64,000 bases of DNA, from contig NZ_NIVS01000055.1 of assembly GCF_002205165.1 (NCBI RefSeq), positions 1 through 64,000 on the forward strand, in the 5' to 3' direction. The position numbers were made by a program, and so were the translations under genes. Shown piece after piece: positions 18,028-25,862 of the stretch. A model generated the notes under the pieces. The model saw only the letters and a list, made by a program, of their open reading frames with translations, did not search any database and was not told where the DNA came from. Origin of the DNA: Stenotrophomonas maltophilia (lineage in GTDB: Bacteria > Pseudomonadota > Gammaproteobacteria > Xanthomonadales > Xanthomonadaceae). Numbering within the stretch: position 1 is the stretch's first letter; the number at the start of each line of letters is the position of its first letter.

Positions 18028-19212
18028 TCAGCGCAGTGTATCGCGCTGGGTCAGGTGGGCGGTGATCAGCTGGCGGAACGGGGCCACCCCGTGCGCCAGC
18101 CGCAGCCCGGCCCGGCGCAGCAGCCGCGCCGGCAGGCGATCATCGGTGTACAGCGAGGCGATCGCATTGGTCGCCTCGTAGAGCGGGCGCGAGGCCAGGC
18201 GATGCCCGCGCTCGTAAGCGGCCAGGCCAGACGGTGTGGCGATATCGCGCCCCTGCGCCGCCGCCTTGCGCACGATCCCGGCCAGCCGATGCTGGCTCTG
18301 CAGCCCCAGGTTGAAGCCATGGGCCGTGACCGGATGCATGCCGACGGCTGCATCGCCGATCAACGCGCAGCGATCACCGGCGAACGCGTGGGCATAGACC
18401 CCCACCAGCGGGTACGCGACCGGGGTGGCCACCCGCCGCATCGCGCCCAGGCGGTGTTCGAAGAAGGTACTGATGCTGCGGCCGAAGTCTGCGTCGTCCT
18501 GGGCCATCAATGCCGCGATCTGACGCGGTGGCAGGGTGATCACGGCCGAGGCCTGATCGCCGTTGAGCGGCAGCAGCGCCATCGTGCGGCCATAGCCGAA
18601 CCACTCCCAGGCGGTGTGCTGGTGCGGCACTTCGATCTGCATCCGGCAGACCAGCATCGACTTGCCGAAGTCACGCATCTGCGCGCCGATGCCGAGCTGG
18701 CGGCGGGTGGCGGAGAAACGGCTGTCGGCGGCAACCACCAGGCGTGCGGCCAATTGGCGGCCGTCGGCCAGGGTGACGGTGCTGTGCGTGAGGCCGGGGA
18801 CGACGGCGGTCACGCTGGCCTGGTCCAGGATGTCCAGCCCGGGCTGGCCCTGCACGCTTTGCCACGCGGCGCGGCGGATCAGATGATTGGGCACGAGCCA
18901 GCCCAGGTCATCCCCGGTGCGCGGGTGCGCGGCGAAGGTCAGCGCGAACGGCGAGCCGCCGTCCATCACCTTGGCATCGCGCAGCGGGGAAATCTCGGCC
19001 GGATCCAGCTGCGCCCACAGACCCAGCGATTCCAGGATCTGGCGCGATGCATGGGTCAGCGCGATCTCGCGGCCGTCGAACGCGGCCTGCGCCAACGCGG
19101 CACGCGGCTGCTGTTCGATCAGGGTGACGCTCAGGCCGGTATCGGCCAGCGCGCGTGCGAAGCACAACCCGGTCGGGCCCGCGCCCACCACCACCACATC
19201 CACTGACTGCAT
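18028..19212 (-). CDS. ubiM: UbiH/UbiI/UbiM-type ubiquinone hydroxylase, probably UbiM
   Basis: 394-residue FAD-dependent monooxygenase of ubiquinone biosynthesis. It has the N-terminal dinucleotide fold VVVGAGPTGL, the DGREIALTHASRQILESLGLW stretch and the FAD-binding GDAAVGMHPVTAHGFNLGL. The HPVTAHGFN variant and the FDGREIALTH region favour the UbiM branch (5-demethoxyubiquinol hydroxylase reported in Neisseria and other Proteobacteria) over UbiH or UbiI. That subfamily call rests on memory of motifs, so it is less certain than the family. AGGA precedes the ATG. An FNR-like half-perfect box lies 60 bp upstream. Confidence 0.8.
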   Translation of the reverse strand: MQSVDVVVVGAGPTGLCFARALADTGLSVTLIEQQPRAALAQAAFDGREIALTHASRQILESLGLWAQLDPAEISPLRDAKVMDGGSPFALTFAAHPRTGDDLGWLVPNHLIRRAAWQSVQGQPGLDILDQASVTAVVPGLTHSTVTLADGRQLAARLVVAADSRFSATRRQLGIGAQMRDFGKSMLVCRMQIEVPHQHTAWEWFGYGRTMALLPLNGDQASAVITLPPRQIAALMAQDDADFGRSISTFFEHRLGAMRRVATPVAYPLVGVYAHAFAGDRCALIGDAAVGMHPVTAHGFNLGLQSQHRLAGIVRKAAAQGRDIATPSGLAAYERGHRLASRPLYEATNAIASLYTDDRLPARLLRRAGLRLAHGVAPFRQLITAHLTQRDTLR

Positions 19213-19271
19213 GATCCCATCCTGCCGTTACGTGTCCGCTGCAGCTTAACGCCGCCGCGCGGGCACCGTCC

Positions 19272-19285
19272 TTGATCTGGATCAG
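19272..19285 (-). promoter_or_regulatory. FNR/Anr-like box upstream of ubiM
   Basis: TTGAT-CTGG-ATCAG differs from the FNR consensus TTGAT-N4-ATCAA at one base. It lies 60 bp upstream of ubiM, whose enzyme needs oxygen. Confidence 0.35.
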
Positions 19286-19301
19286 GCGCGCCAGCGCCGG
19301 T

Positions 19302-19691
19302 TCACAGCAGCGCCCACAGCAGCATCACGATGCCCAGCAGCGAGACCAGCCACACCAGGCTGCGCACATAAGGCACGCCGGCGGCGTACAGCGGCAGGTA
19401 GATCAGCCGCGCCCAGAAGTACAGCTGCACGGCCAGCGCGGTCAGCCCGTCCTGGCGCTGGGTCAGCACCACCGCCAGCACCGCCGCGGCGAAGAACGGG
19501 AAGGTTTCCATGAAGTTGCTCTGCGCCCGCTGCAGGCGCCCGGCCAGCGGGCTGGGCGGCGGCATCGGCTGATCGCGGGCGGAGGCATTCCAGCCGATGC
19601 CACGCTCGCGGGTGATCAGCGTGGAAGGCGCGAACACGTGCACCAGGCCGAGCACCATCGACCACACCAGCATCTGGATCTCGATACTCAT
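19302..19691 (-). CDS. MAPEG family membrane protein
   Basis: 129-residue four-helix inner-membrane protein of the MAPEG family (membrane-associated eicosanoid/glutathione metabolism). The bacterial MAPEG pattern is visible: RAQSNFMETFPFFAAAVLA in helix 2 and YFWARLIYLPLYAAGVPYVRSLVW in helices 3-4. Bacterial members are mostly uncharacterised; some are glutathione transferases or peroxidases. It lies between ubiM and the DUF4019 gene on the same strand, so all three may be cotranscribed. CGGAGA precedes the ATG. Confidence 0.87.
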   Translation of the reverse strand: MSIEIQMLVWSMVLGLVHVFAPSTLITRERGIGWNASARDQPMPPPSPLAGRLQRAQSNFMETFPFFAAAVLAVVLTQRQDGLTALAVQLYFWARLIYLPLYAAGVPYVRSLVWLVSLLGIVMLLWALL

Positions 19692-19709
19692 CTGCGCAGT
19701 CTCCGGCGA

Positions 19710-20243
19710 TCAGGGGGTGGCGGCACGCACGCTGTAACCGGCCAGGCGCCAGACGCGGTCTTCGTCGAACCGGAAGGAGACCAGTTCGCGCACCGGCTGG
19801 GCACTGTTGGCAAAGCGGGTGGGGAAGCTGACGTTGATGTACAGGCCTTCAGGCACGGTCGCACCGGCGGCGTACTTGACCCGGGTCACCACCGGTTGGC
19901 CGCGCGAGGCCAATGCACCCAGGCGCTGGCGGTCGGCAGTGAGCTGGCTGACGAAGGCCTGCTCGGTCACCGACTTCTTCGCCACGGCCGATGCGCCTTT
20001 CCATGCCTCGCCGGCACGGTTCGTATCGACCAGCTTGGCAACCTGCAGGGCAGCGGCGGTCATTTCCGCATCCTGCTTCTGCACCTGCGCCTGCTGCGCC
20101 GGGCTCAGTGCCGGACGTGCGGCAGGTGCAACGGCGGGCGCGGGGCGTGCCGGGGCCGGCGCTGGCGTGGCCGGCGGCGGCGGCGTCTGGGCCAGCGTGG
20201 CGAAAGGCAGCAGAGCGGACAACAGCAGCAGCGGAACACGCAT
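19710..20243 (-). CDS. DUF4019 family periplasmic protein
   Basis: 177 residues: an N-terminal signal peptide (to LAQ), a Pro/Ala-rich linker of about 35 residues and a DUF4019 domain (AGEAWKGASAVAKKSVTEQAFVSQL...ELVSFRFDEDRVWRLAGYSVR). Family function is unknown; proteins of this type are small secreted beta-rich domains. It is followed after 18 bp by the MAPEG gene. Confidence 0.8.
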   Translation of the reverse strand: MRVPLLLLSALLPFATLAQTPPPPATPAPAPARPAPAVAPAARPALSPAQQAQVQKQDAEMTAAALQVAKLVDTNRAGEAWKGASAVAKKSVTEQAFVSQLTADRQRLGALASRGQPVVTRVKYAAGATVPEGLYINVSFPTRFANSAQPVRELVSFRFDEDRVWRLAGYSVRAATP

Positions 20244-20304
20244 CAGGACACCGTTGGCTGGAAGGAACTGCGCTCCAGTCTACGGGATGGACGTGAGTCC
20301 TCCG

Positions 20305-21450
20305 TCAGTTGCGCTCGGCCGCGTCCGCCGGCGCCGGGCGGGCGTCGCCGAGGGTGCGTTCGGCCGTGTCCGTCCGGTCCGGAGCGACCGTGGCCGGCAG
20401 CAGCGTGGAGACATCGATCTCCGACAGCGGGCTTTCGTCCGGGCAGGTTTCATCCGGGAAGCCGAAGCGCTGCTTGAGCGCCTGGCCGCAGCTGTTGACG
20501 GCTTCCAGCTCACTGCCCTCGCGCTTGCACTCCTGATCGAATGCGACCAGGAACGCATCCTTGCGGCGGACGAACGCATCGCCACATTTGCGCATCTGCT
20601 TGATCCGCTCCAGATCGTCCTGCACGGCGTTGGTGCCATCCAGTCCGAACTGACGCAGCTCCTCGGCGGTGAGCAGGCGCAGGCTGCGGTTGGGCACGGT
20701 CATCATCAGATCGGCCACGCCCACCGCCACACCGTTGCGCTGCAGGTAATCCTTGACGTTGTCGTAGACCTCGTGGAGTTCGCGGTTGAGCTCGGCGCGC
20801 GAGGTCGCCTTGGAACTGATCCGCATCATGCGATGGATGCCGACCTTGCCCGACACCAGGCGATTGTCACCGGCGGCCAGCACGAACACGCAGGCACTGT
20901 GGCAGACCGAGCCTTCGCGCACCCAGATCGTCCAGTTGGATTCGCCGATGCGGTCGCCGGCCACAATGGCGGCCTCGACCTGGCCACCGCTGGAATCCAG
21001 GTCGAGGATGCGCCGGGAAATCCGCTGCGCATCGGCGACCACGGCCAGCCGCGCGACCAGTTCGGAGAAACCGGGATTGATCTTGCCCACGTAGCGCACC
21101 CGCAGCAGGCCGCGCTCGGCGCAGGGCTGCAATGCGGCATCGATGCTGGCCCGGTCCAACGCCTCCAGCGGCGCGCCATCCCCGGCCTCACCGGCATAGT
21201 CGGTATCGCAGCTGATCCACGCCTTGCCGTTTTCCAGTGCGGCCTGCGGCCAGCTGAGGTCACCGCGCCTGGGCGCGGGCGGCGGCGGCGGCGGCGCATC
21301 GGCCGCGTTGATCGACACCATGTGGTCGCCATCGGCGGTCTGTGCCCGCACGGCCTTGTCGGCGGCGGTGACATTGCCCGGGTTTTCCAGCTGGTTGCAA
21401 CCGGCCAGCCCCAGGCACAACAACGGCAACCACCACGACTTGAGCAACAT
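20305..21450 (-). CDS. Periplasmic ClpP-fold (COG3904-like) lipoprotein
   Basis: 381 residues. A lipoprotein signal with lipobox LAGC, then a proline run (APPPPPPAP) and a domain of the ClpP/crotonase superfold: DSSGGQVEAAIVAGD resembles the oxyanion-type loop, CHSACVFVLAAG places the predicted nucleophile Ser between two Cys, and IHRMM supplies the expected His. The pattern matches predicted periplasmic proteins of the COG3904 group. Activity is unproven; protein degradation at the envelope is a guess. The ATG at 21450 is used; a TTG at 21456 has a better-spaced AAGGA and would add two residues. Confidence 0.7.
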   Translation of the reverse strand: MLLKSWWLPLLCLGLAGCNQLENPGNVTAADKAVRAQTADGDHMVSINAADAPPPPPPAPRRGDLSWPQAALENGKAWISCDTDYAGEAGDGAPLEALDRASIDAALQPCAERGLLRVRYVGKINPGFSELVARLAVVADAQRISRRILDLDSSGGQVEAAIVAGDRIGESNWTIWVREGSVCHSACVFVLAAGDNRLVSGKVGIHRMMRISSKATSRAELNRELHEVYDNVKDYLQRNGVAVGVADLMMTVPNRSLRLLTAEELRQFGLDGTNAVQDDLERIKQMRKCGDAFVRRKDAFLVAFDQECKREGSELEAVNSCGQALKQRFGFPDETCPDESPLSEIDVSTLLPATVAPDRTDTAERTLGDARPAPADAAERN

Positions 21451-21624
21451 GGACAACCCGGAATCCTTGCGAGGGGGAATGCGCGGCAAAAACCAACGCG
21501 GATGCACAGTCTAGTGCGCGACCGGCGCGGCGCGGCAACCTGTCCTGAACCGCGCGACCCGCGGCTGGCATTGCTGTCCGAAAATGGCGAGCCAGCACCC
21601 CGGGCCGGGCATAGACTGGCCCCC

Positions 21625-23091
21625 ATGGAGACCGCCCTGCCCCTCGACCATGCTGCTTTCGAAAGCGCCCGCCTTGCCCGCGATGCGCGCTTTGACGGGG
21701 TGTTCTTCACTGCCGTGCGCAGCACCGGCATCTACTGCCGCCCCGTCTGCCCGGCGCCGGCGCCCAAGCCGTCCAACGTCACCTACTACCCCACGGCTGC
21801 CGCGGCCGCAGCGGCGGGGTTCCGCCCCTGCCTGCGCTGCCGCCCCGAGCTGGCCCCCGAGGCGCAGGACACACTCAACAATGAAACCCTGCAGCGCGCG
21901 TTGGCGCTGATCCACGATGGCTATCTGCAGGACCAGCCGGTCGCCGAGCTGGCCGCGCACGTCGGCCTCAGTGCCCGCCAGCTGCAGCGCCTGTTCGTTG
22001 TCCGCCTCGGCGCCGCGCCGGCGCAGATCCACGCCACGCGGCGGCTGTTGCTGGCCAAGCAGTTGCTGACCGAGACCGCATTGCCGGTGACCGATGTCGC
22101 GATGGCGTCGGGCTACAACAGCCTGCGCCGCTTCAACGCGGCCTTCCTCGATGGGTGCGGCATGCCGCCGACCGCGATCCGCCGCCAGCGCGGCACCCTC
22201 ACCGATGGCGCGCTGACCCTGCGCCTGGGCTATCGGCCGCCGCTGGATTTCCCCGCGATGCTCGGCTTCCTGCGCCGCCGCGCGATTCCCGGCATCGAAC
22301 AGATCGGCACGGACAGCTACCAGCGCGTAATCGGGCCGCCCGAGCGCCCCTCACTGCTGCGCGTGACCGCCGATCCACGGCGCCCGGAGCTGCTGCTGCA
22401 GCTGGGCCAGGTCGATCCGCGTGCAATACCGGGCATCGTCCGTCGCGTGCGGCGCATCTTCGATCTTGATGCCGACCTGCGCATGGTGCACGCCACGCTC
22501 GCGCAGGACCCCCTGCTTGCCGCAGGTATCGCGCAACGCCCGGGGCTGCGTGTGCCGGGGGGCTGGGACGGTGTCGAGGTGGCCGTGCGCGCGGTGCTGG
22601 GCCAACAGGTCAGCGTCGCTGCAGCCGCCACGCTGGCACGCCGGGTGGTGGACCGCTTCGGGGCTACCCTGGAGGGCATGCCGGAGGGGCTGGACCGCCA
22701 GTTCCCCTCGGCACAGGTGCTGGCAGGCGCGCCACTGGAAACCATCGGGCTGCCGCGCACCCGCGCCGCCACCGTGCGTGCTGTCGCGCAGGCGGTGGTC
22801 GATGGCCGGCTCGATTTCCGTGCCGGCCAGTCGCTGGCCGGCTTCGTTGAACGTTGCGTGGCCCTGCCCGGGATTGGCCCGTGGACCGCGCATTACATCG
22901 CGTTGCGCGCTCTTGCATTACCCGATGCGTTCCCTGCCGGTGACCTGGTCCTGCAACAGGTGCTCGGCGGTGGCACGCGCTTGAGCGAGCGCGCCACCGA
23001 GGCACGTTCGCAACCGTGGCGACCCTGGCGTGCCTACGCCGTTCTGCACCTGTGGCATCTGGCCACCCCTGCTTCGGGAGTTACCTCATGA
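21625..23091 (+). CDS. Ada N-terminal domain fused to AlkA glycosylase
   Basis: 488-residue alkylation-damage protein. It has an Ada-type zinc domain with Cys38, Cys42, Cys69 and Cys72 at the same numbers as E. coli Ada, an AraC-type helix-turn-helix pair (about 85-190), then the AlkA N-terminal domain and an HhH-GPD glycosylase core (LPGIGPWTAHYIALRAL) with a catalytic Asp candidate in GDLVLQQ. It should accept a methyl group from methylphosphotriesters, act as a methylation-triggered activator and excise 3-methyladenine-type bases. It overlaps ogt by ATGA. A TAGACT hexamer 7 nt before the ATG and the lack of a Shine-Dalgarno suggest a leaderless mRNA. Confidence 0.9.
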   Translation: METALPLDHAAFESARLARDARFDGVFFTAVRSTGIYCRPVCPAPAPKPSNVTYYPTAAAAAAAGFRPCLRCRPELAPEAQDTLNNETLQRALALIHDGYLQDQPVAELAAHVGLSARQLQRLFVVRLGAAPAQIHATRRLLLAKQLLTETALPVTDVAMASGYNSLRRFNAAFLDGCGMPPTAIRRQRGTLTDGALTLRLGYRPPLDFPAMLGFLRRRAIPGIEQIGTDSYQRVIGPPERPSLLRVTADPRRPELLLQLGQVDPRAIPGIVRRVRRIFDLDADLRMVHATLAQDPLLAAGIAQRPGLRVPGGWDGVEVAVRAVLGQQVSVAAAATLARRVVDRFGATLEGMPEGLDRQFPSAQVLAGAPLETIGLPRTRAATVRAVAQAVVDGRLDFRAGQSLAGFVERCVALPGIGPWTAHYIALRALALPDAFPAGDLVLQQVLGGGTRLSERATEARSQPWRPWRAYAVLHLWHLATPASGVTS

Positions 23092-23579
23092 ACCTGCTCT
23101 ACGACACCTTCGACAGCCCCATCGGCGCCCTCACCGTGGCCGGTGACAGCCAGGGCATCCACCACATCCTGTTCGAGAACAACCGTTACGACGCCAAGGG
23201 CCGCGAGCACTGGCAGCGCGACGCCCACGCCTTGCGCGACGCACGCAGGCAACTGCTGGAGTACCTGCGCGGCGAACGCATGCGCTTCGATCTGCCGCTC
23301 GCCCCGCACGGAACACCGTTCCAGCTGCGCGTGTGGAAGGCGCTGGCCGATATTCCGTTCGGCCGGACCTGGAGCTACGTCGAACTGGCGCGGCACATCG
23401 ACCATCCCACCGCCAGCCGCGCGGTCGGTGCCGCCAATGGCCGCAATCCGTTGCCGATCGTGCTGCCCTGCCACCGCGTGATCGGCGCCGGAGGCGCGTT
23501 GACCGGGTTCGGTGGCGGACTGGAAACCAAGGCGGCCCTGCTGCAGTTGGAAGCCCGGCGGGACGCACTGCTCGCGTAG
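23088..23579 (+). CDS. ogt: Methylated-DNA-protein cysteine methyltransferase
   Basis: 163-residue suicide repair enzyme that takes methyl groups from O6-methylguanine and O4-methylthymine. The acceptor motif is PCHRVIG with Cys128. The Arg-finger region (SRAVGAANGRNPLP) and the recognition loop (TGFGGGLETKAALL) are present. A degenerate N-terminal half is normal for Ogt. The start overlaps the Ada-AlkA stop by 4 nt and is preceded by GGGAG, so the Ada activator and this enzyme form one adaptive-response operon. Confidence 0.93.
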   Translation: MNLLYDTFDSPIGALTVAGDSQGIHHILFENNRYDAKGREHWQRDAHALRDARRQLLEYLRGERMRFDLPLAPHGTPFQLRVWKALADIPFGRTWSYVELARHIDHPTASRAVGAANGRNPLPIVLPCHRVIGAGGALTGFGGGLETKAALLQLEARRDALLA

Positions 23580-23655
23580 CCGGTCACGGCGTTTTGAGGG
23601 GAAACGTGCCAACGGTTGTCTTTGGCGCGTCACCGCCGCGCACTATCATGGTGCG

Positions 23656-24918
23656 ATGATTTCCGTCCGCCTTTCCCTGCCGCTCGCCGCCGCACTTTCG
23701 CTGGCCGCCTGCGCGACCCCACCTTCCACCCCGCCGCGCGCCGCCGCAGCGACCGCCGTCCTGGCCTCGCCGGCCACCGCGCCCAAACTATTGCTGGTCT
23801 CCATCGACGGCCTGCGTGCGGACATGCTCGATCGTGGCCTCAGCCCGAACCTGTCGCGGATCATCGACAGCGGCGTGCGCGCACGATGGATGACGCCGTC
23901 GTATCCGGCACTGACCTTCCCCAACCACTACACGATCGTCACCGGGCTGCGCCCGGACCACCACGGCATCATCCACAACAGCATGGAAGAAGCGGAGCTG
24001 GGCAGTTTCCGCCTGAACCTGCGCGAGGCCGTCACCGATGCGCGCTGGTGGGGCGGCGAGCCGATCTGGGTCGGCGCGGAGAAGGCCGGCGTGCGGACCG
24101 CAACGCTGTCGTGGCCGGGCAGCGAAGCTGCCATCCAGGGCGTGCGCCCCAGTCAATGGAGGGAGTACGACAGCACGGTGAGCCTGCCCGACCGTGTCGA
24201 TCAGGTGTTGAGCTGGCTCGGCCAGACCGACCCGCAGGCCCCGCGCCTGGTCACGTTGTACATGGAACAGGTCGATCACGCCGGCCACGACCACGGCCCG
24301 GAGTCGCCCGAGTATGCCGCCGCCATCGGTGAGGTCGACACCGCCATCGGCCGCCTGCTGGACGGGCTGCAGGCACGCGGCCTGGCCGACAGCACCAATC
24401 TGATCGTCGTCTCCGACCACGGCATGGCCAGCGTGCCCGAAGGCCAGGTCATCGCCACTGAAGACATGGTCGACCCGTCCATCGCCAAGGACGTCTCGGT
24501 GGGCCAGTCGGTCGGCTTTGCGCCGCTGCCGGGCAAGCAGCGCCAGGCCGAAAAGATCCTGCTCGGTGCGCACGCACACTACGACTGCTGGCGTCGCGAT
24601 GCCCTGCCGCCGCGCTGGGCGTACGGCAGCCATCCGCGCATTCCGCCGATCCTGTGCCAGATGCACGAAGGCTGGGATGCGTTGACCCGCGAGCGCATCG
24701 CCACGCGCAAACCCGGCAACCGCGGTTCTCACGGTTACGACAATGACCTGCCCTCGATGCGCGCGGTGTTCATCGCCCGTGGTCCGTCGTTCCAGCAGGG
24801 CAAGACCCTGCCCGGGTTCGACAACGTGGATGTCTATCCGCTGCTGACGCGTCTGCTGGGTGTCCCGGCCGCCCCCAACGATGGCGATCCCGAACGCCTG
24901 CTGCCCGCATTGCGCTGA
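23656..24918 (+). CDS. ENPP-type nucleotide pyrophosphatase/phosphodiesterase
   Basis: 420-residue alkaline-phosphatase-superfamily enzyme related to the Xanthomonas NPP whose structure is known. A lipoprotein signal (lipobox LAAC) implies envelope location. Metal and nucleophile residues are visible: SIDGLRAD, Thr87 in PALTFPNH, DHAGHDHGP, VSDHGM and GSHGYDN. It should hydrolyse phosphodiester or pyrophosphate bonds of extracytoplasmic nucleotides. TATCAT ends 6 nt before the ATG and there is no Shine-Dalgarno, so the transcript may be leaderless. A bidirectional terminator follows. Confidence 0.9.
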   Translation: MISVRLSLPLAAALSLAACATPPSTPPRAAAATAVLASPATAPKLLLVSIDGLRADMLDRGLSPNLSRIIDSGVRARWMTPSYPALTFPNHYTIVTGLRPDHHGIIHNSMEEAELGSFRLNLREAVTDARWWGGEPIWVGAEKAGVRTATLSWPGSEAAIQGVRPSQWREYDSTVSLPDRVDQVLSWLGQTDPQAPRLVTLYMEQVDHAGHDHGPESPEYAAAIGEVDTAIGRLLDGLQARGLADSTNLIVVSDHGMASVPEGQVIATEDMVDPSIAKDVSVGQSVGFAPLPGKQRQAEKILLGAHAHYDCWRRDALPPRWAYGSHPRIPPILCQMHEGWDALTRERIATRKPGNRGSHGYDNDLPSMRAVFIARGPSFQQGKTLPGFDNVDVYPLLTRLLGVPAAPNDGDPERLLPALR

Positions 24919-24942
24919 GGCGATCCCGGCGCGCAGGCAAAA

Positions 24943-24970
24943 AAAAACGCGGCGCAAGCGCCGCGTTTTT
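24943..24970. terminator. Bidirectional terminator
   Basis: A 12-bp stem including its A/T ends (24943-24954 with 24959-24970, loop CAAG) has an A tract on one side and a T tract on the other. It separates the convergent phosphodiesterase and THX genes and can serve both. Confidence 0.9.
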
Positions 24971-24989
24971 CATGACCCGCCTGGCTGGA

Positions 24990-25172
24990 TCAGCCGGCCT
25001 TGGCCACCGCTTTCTTGGCAACGGCCTTCTTGGCCGGCGCCTTCGTCACGGTCTTCTTGGCAACCGGCGCAGCTGCGCCCACGGCCGCCTTGCTCACGAC
25101 GTGCGAACGCGAATTGCCGTAGCTGGCATTGAAGCGCTTGCCCTTGGCGGTCTTGCGGTCACCCTTACCCAT
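24990..25172 (-). CDS. 30S ribosomal protein THX (bTHX)
   Basis: 60-residue basic protein. The start MGKGDRKTAKGKRF...SYGNSR is the signature of the THX (S31-like) small-subunit protein first seen in Thermus. The C-terminal half is a low-complexity tail of AK/AP repeats (PAKKAVAKKAVAK) longer than the minimal family form of about 25 residues. AAGGAG lies 6 nt upstream. Short and easily missed, but motif and ribosome-binding site agree. Confidence 0.85.
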   Translation of the reverse strand: MGKGDRKTAKGKRFNASYGNSRSHVVSKAAVGAAAPVAKKTVTKAPAKKAVAKKAVAKAG

Positions 25173-25290
25173 GTCGTAACTCCTTAGTCTGAATGCTGCG
25201 AAATCTGATTACCCCGTACTGACACGGGTTCGGCGGGGCCGCCCTCTCAGGCGCCCCCGCGCACGATCGGAAAGCCTACCATGCGCGCTC

Positions 25291-25704
25291 TCAATGAGCA
25301 CAGCTGGCGTCATGGACGTGGCCGTGGTTCAGCCGCAGATTCACCAGATGGGCCACACCCACCAGCACGCCACCCAGGGTCATTACCACCGCATGCGGCA
25401 CCGCCGAGTGGTGCAGCGGGCCGTACAGCAGCCCCGCCCACAACGCGGTCAGGCCCGGGATCAGGAAGCCCAGCGCGCGCAGCGCGCCATGGCGGCGCCA
25501 GCCCCAGACCAGGCTGAACAGGCCCAGCAGGGTGACGAAGCTGACCAGCGCCAGCTCTACCCCGTCACTCAACCAGACCGACAGGCCCAGCGACGGCGCA
25601 GCCGCCAGCAGCACCGGGAGCACAGCACAGTGCACGGCGCACAGCAGCGAGCCGGTGGCACCGAAACGATCCAGCAGATGGCGAACACGAGCGAACAGGG
25701 GCAT
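25291..25704 (-). CDS. MerC-domain membrane protein, probably Zur-regulated
   Basis: 137-residue inner-membrane protein with four hydrophobic segments and the MerC motif CAVHCAVLPVLLA. The C terminus is His-rich (LNHGHVHDASCAH). MerC proteins carry Hg(II) in mercury operons, but there is no mer gene here. The gene is divergent from a ZnuD-like receptor across a region with two Zur-box-like sequences, so a part in zinc uptake or sensing is more likely. The internal ATG at 25704 is chosen because GGAAG precedes it. Function is inferred from context. Confidence 0.78.
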   Translation of the reverse strand: MPLFARVRHLLDRFGATGSLLCAVHCAVLPVLLAAAPSLGLSVWLSDGVELALVSFVTLLGLFSLVWGWRRHGALRALGFLIPGLTALWAGLLYGPLHHSAVPHAVVMTLGGVLVGVAHLVNLRLNHGHVHDASCAH

Positions 25705-25731
25705 GACTTCCAGCAGGGTCGGCGAAGCGTT

Positions 25732-25748
25732 ATGGAATAATATAACAT
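25732..25748. promoter_or_regulatory. Zur box 1
   Basis: ATGGAATAATATAACAT matches the palindromic Zur consensus ATGTTATAATATAACAT at 15 of 17 positions. It lies 28 bp upstream of the MerC-domain gene, in a notably AT-rich patch of a GC-rich genome. Confidence 0.65.
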
Positions 25749-25824
25749 CAATCCCGGCGCGCACCCTGCCTCCCCCCCTGACTTGCCCTTCCCCGTCCCG
25801 TTACGGGATTCGCGCGCCTCACCA

Positions 25825-25841
25825 TTGATATATTGTAACAA
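25825..25841. promoter_or_regulatory. Zur box 2
   Basis: TTGATATATTGTAACAA matches the Zur consensus at 12 of 17 positions and is itself partly palindromic. It lies 21 bp upstream of the ZnuD-like gene. Confidence 0.5.
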
Positions 25842-25862
25842 TTGACCGAAGGCCCTTGCCCT

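Noticed and set aside
25291-25704. Mercury resistance operon
   Set aside because: Only a MerC-like protein is present; no merR, merA, merT or merP genes lie nearby, and the context is zinc.
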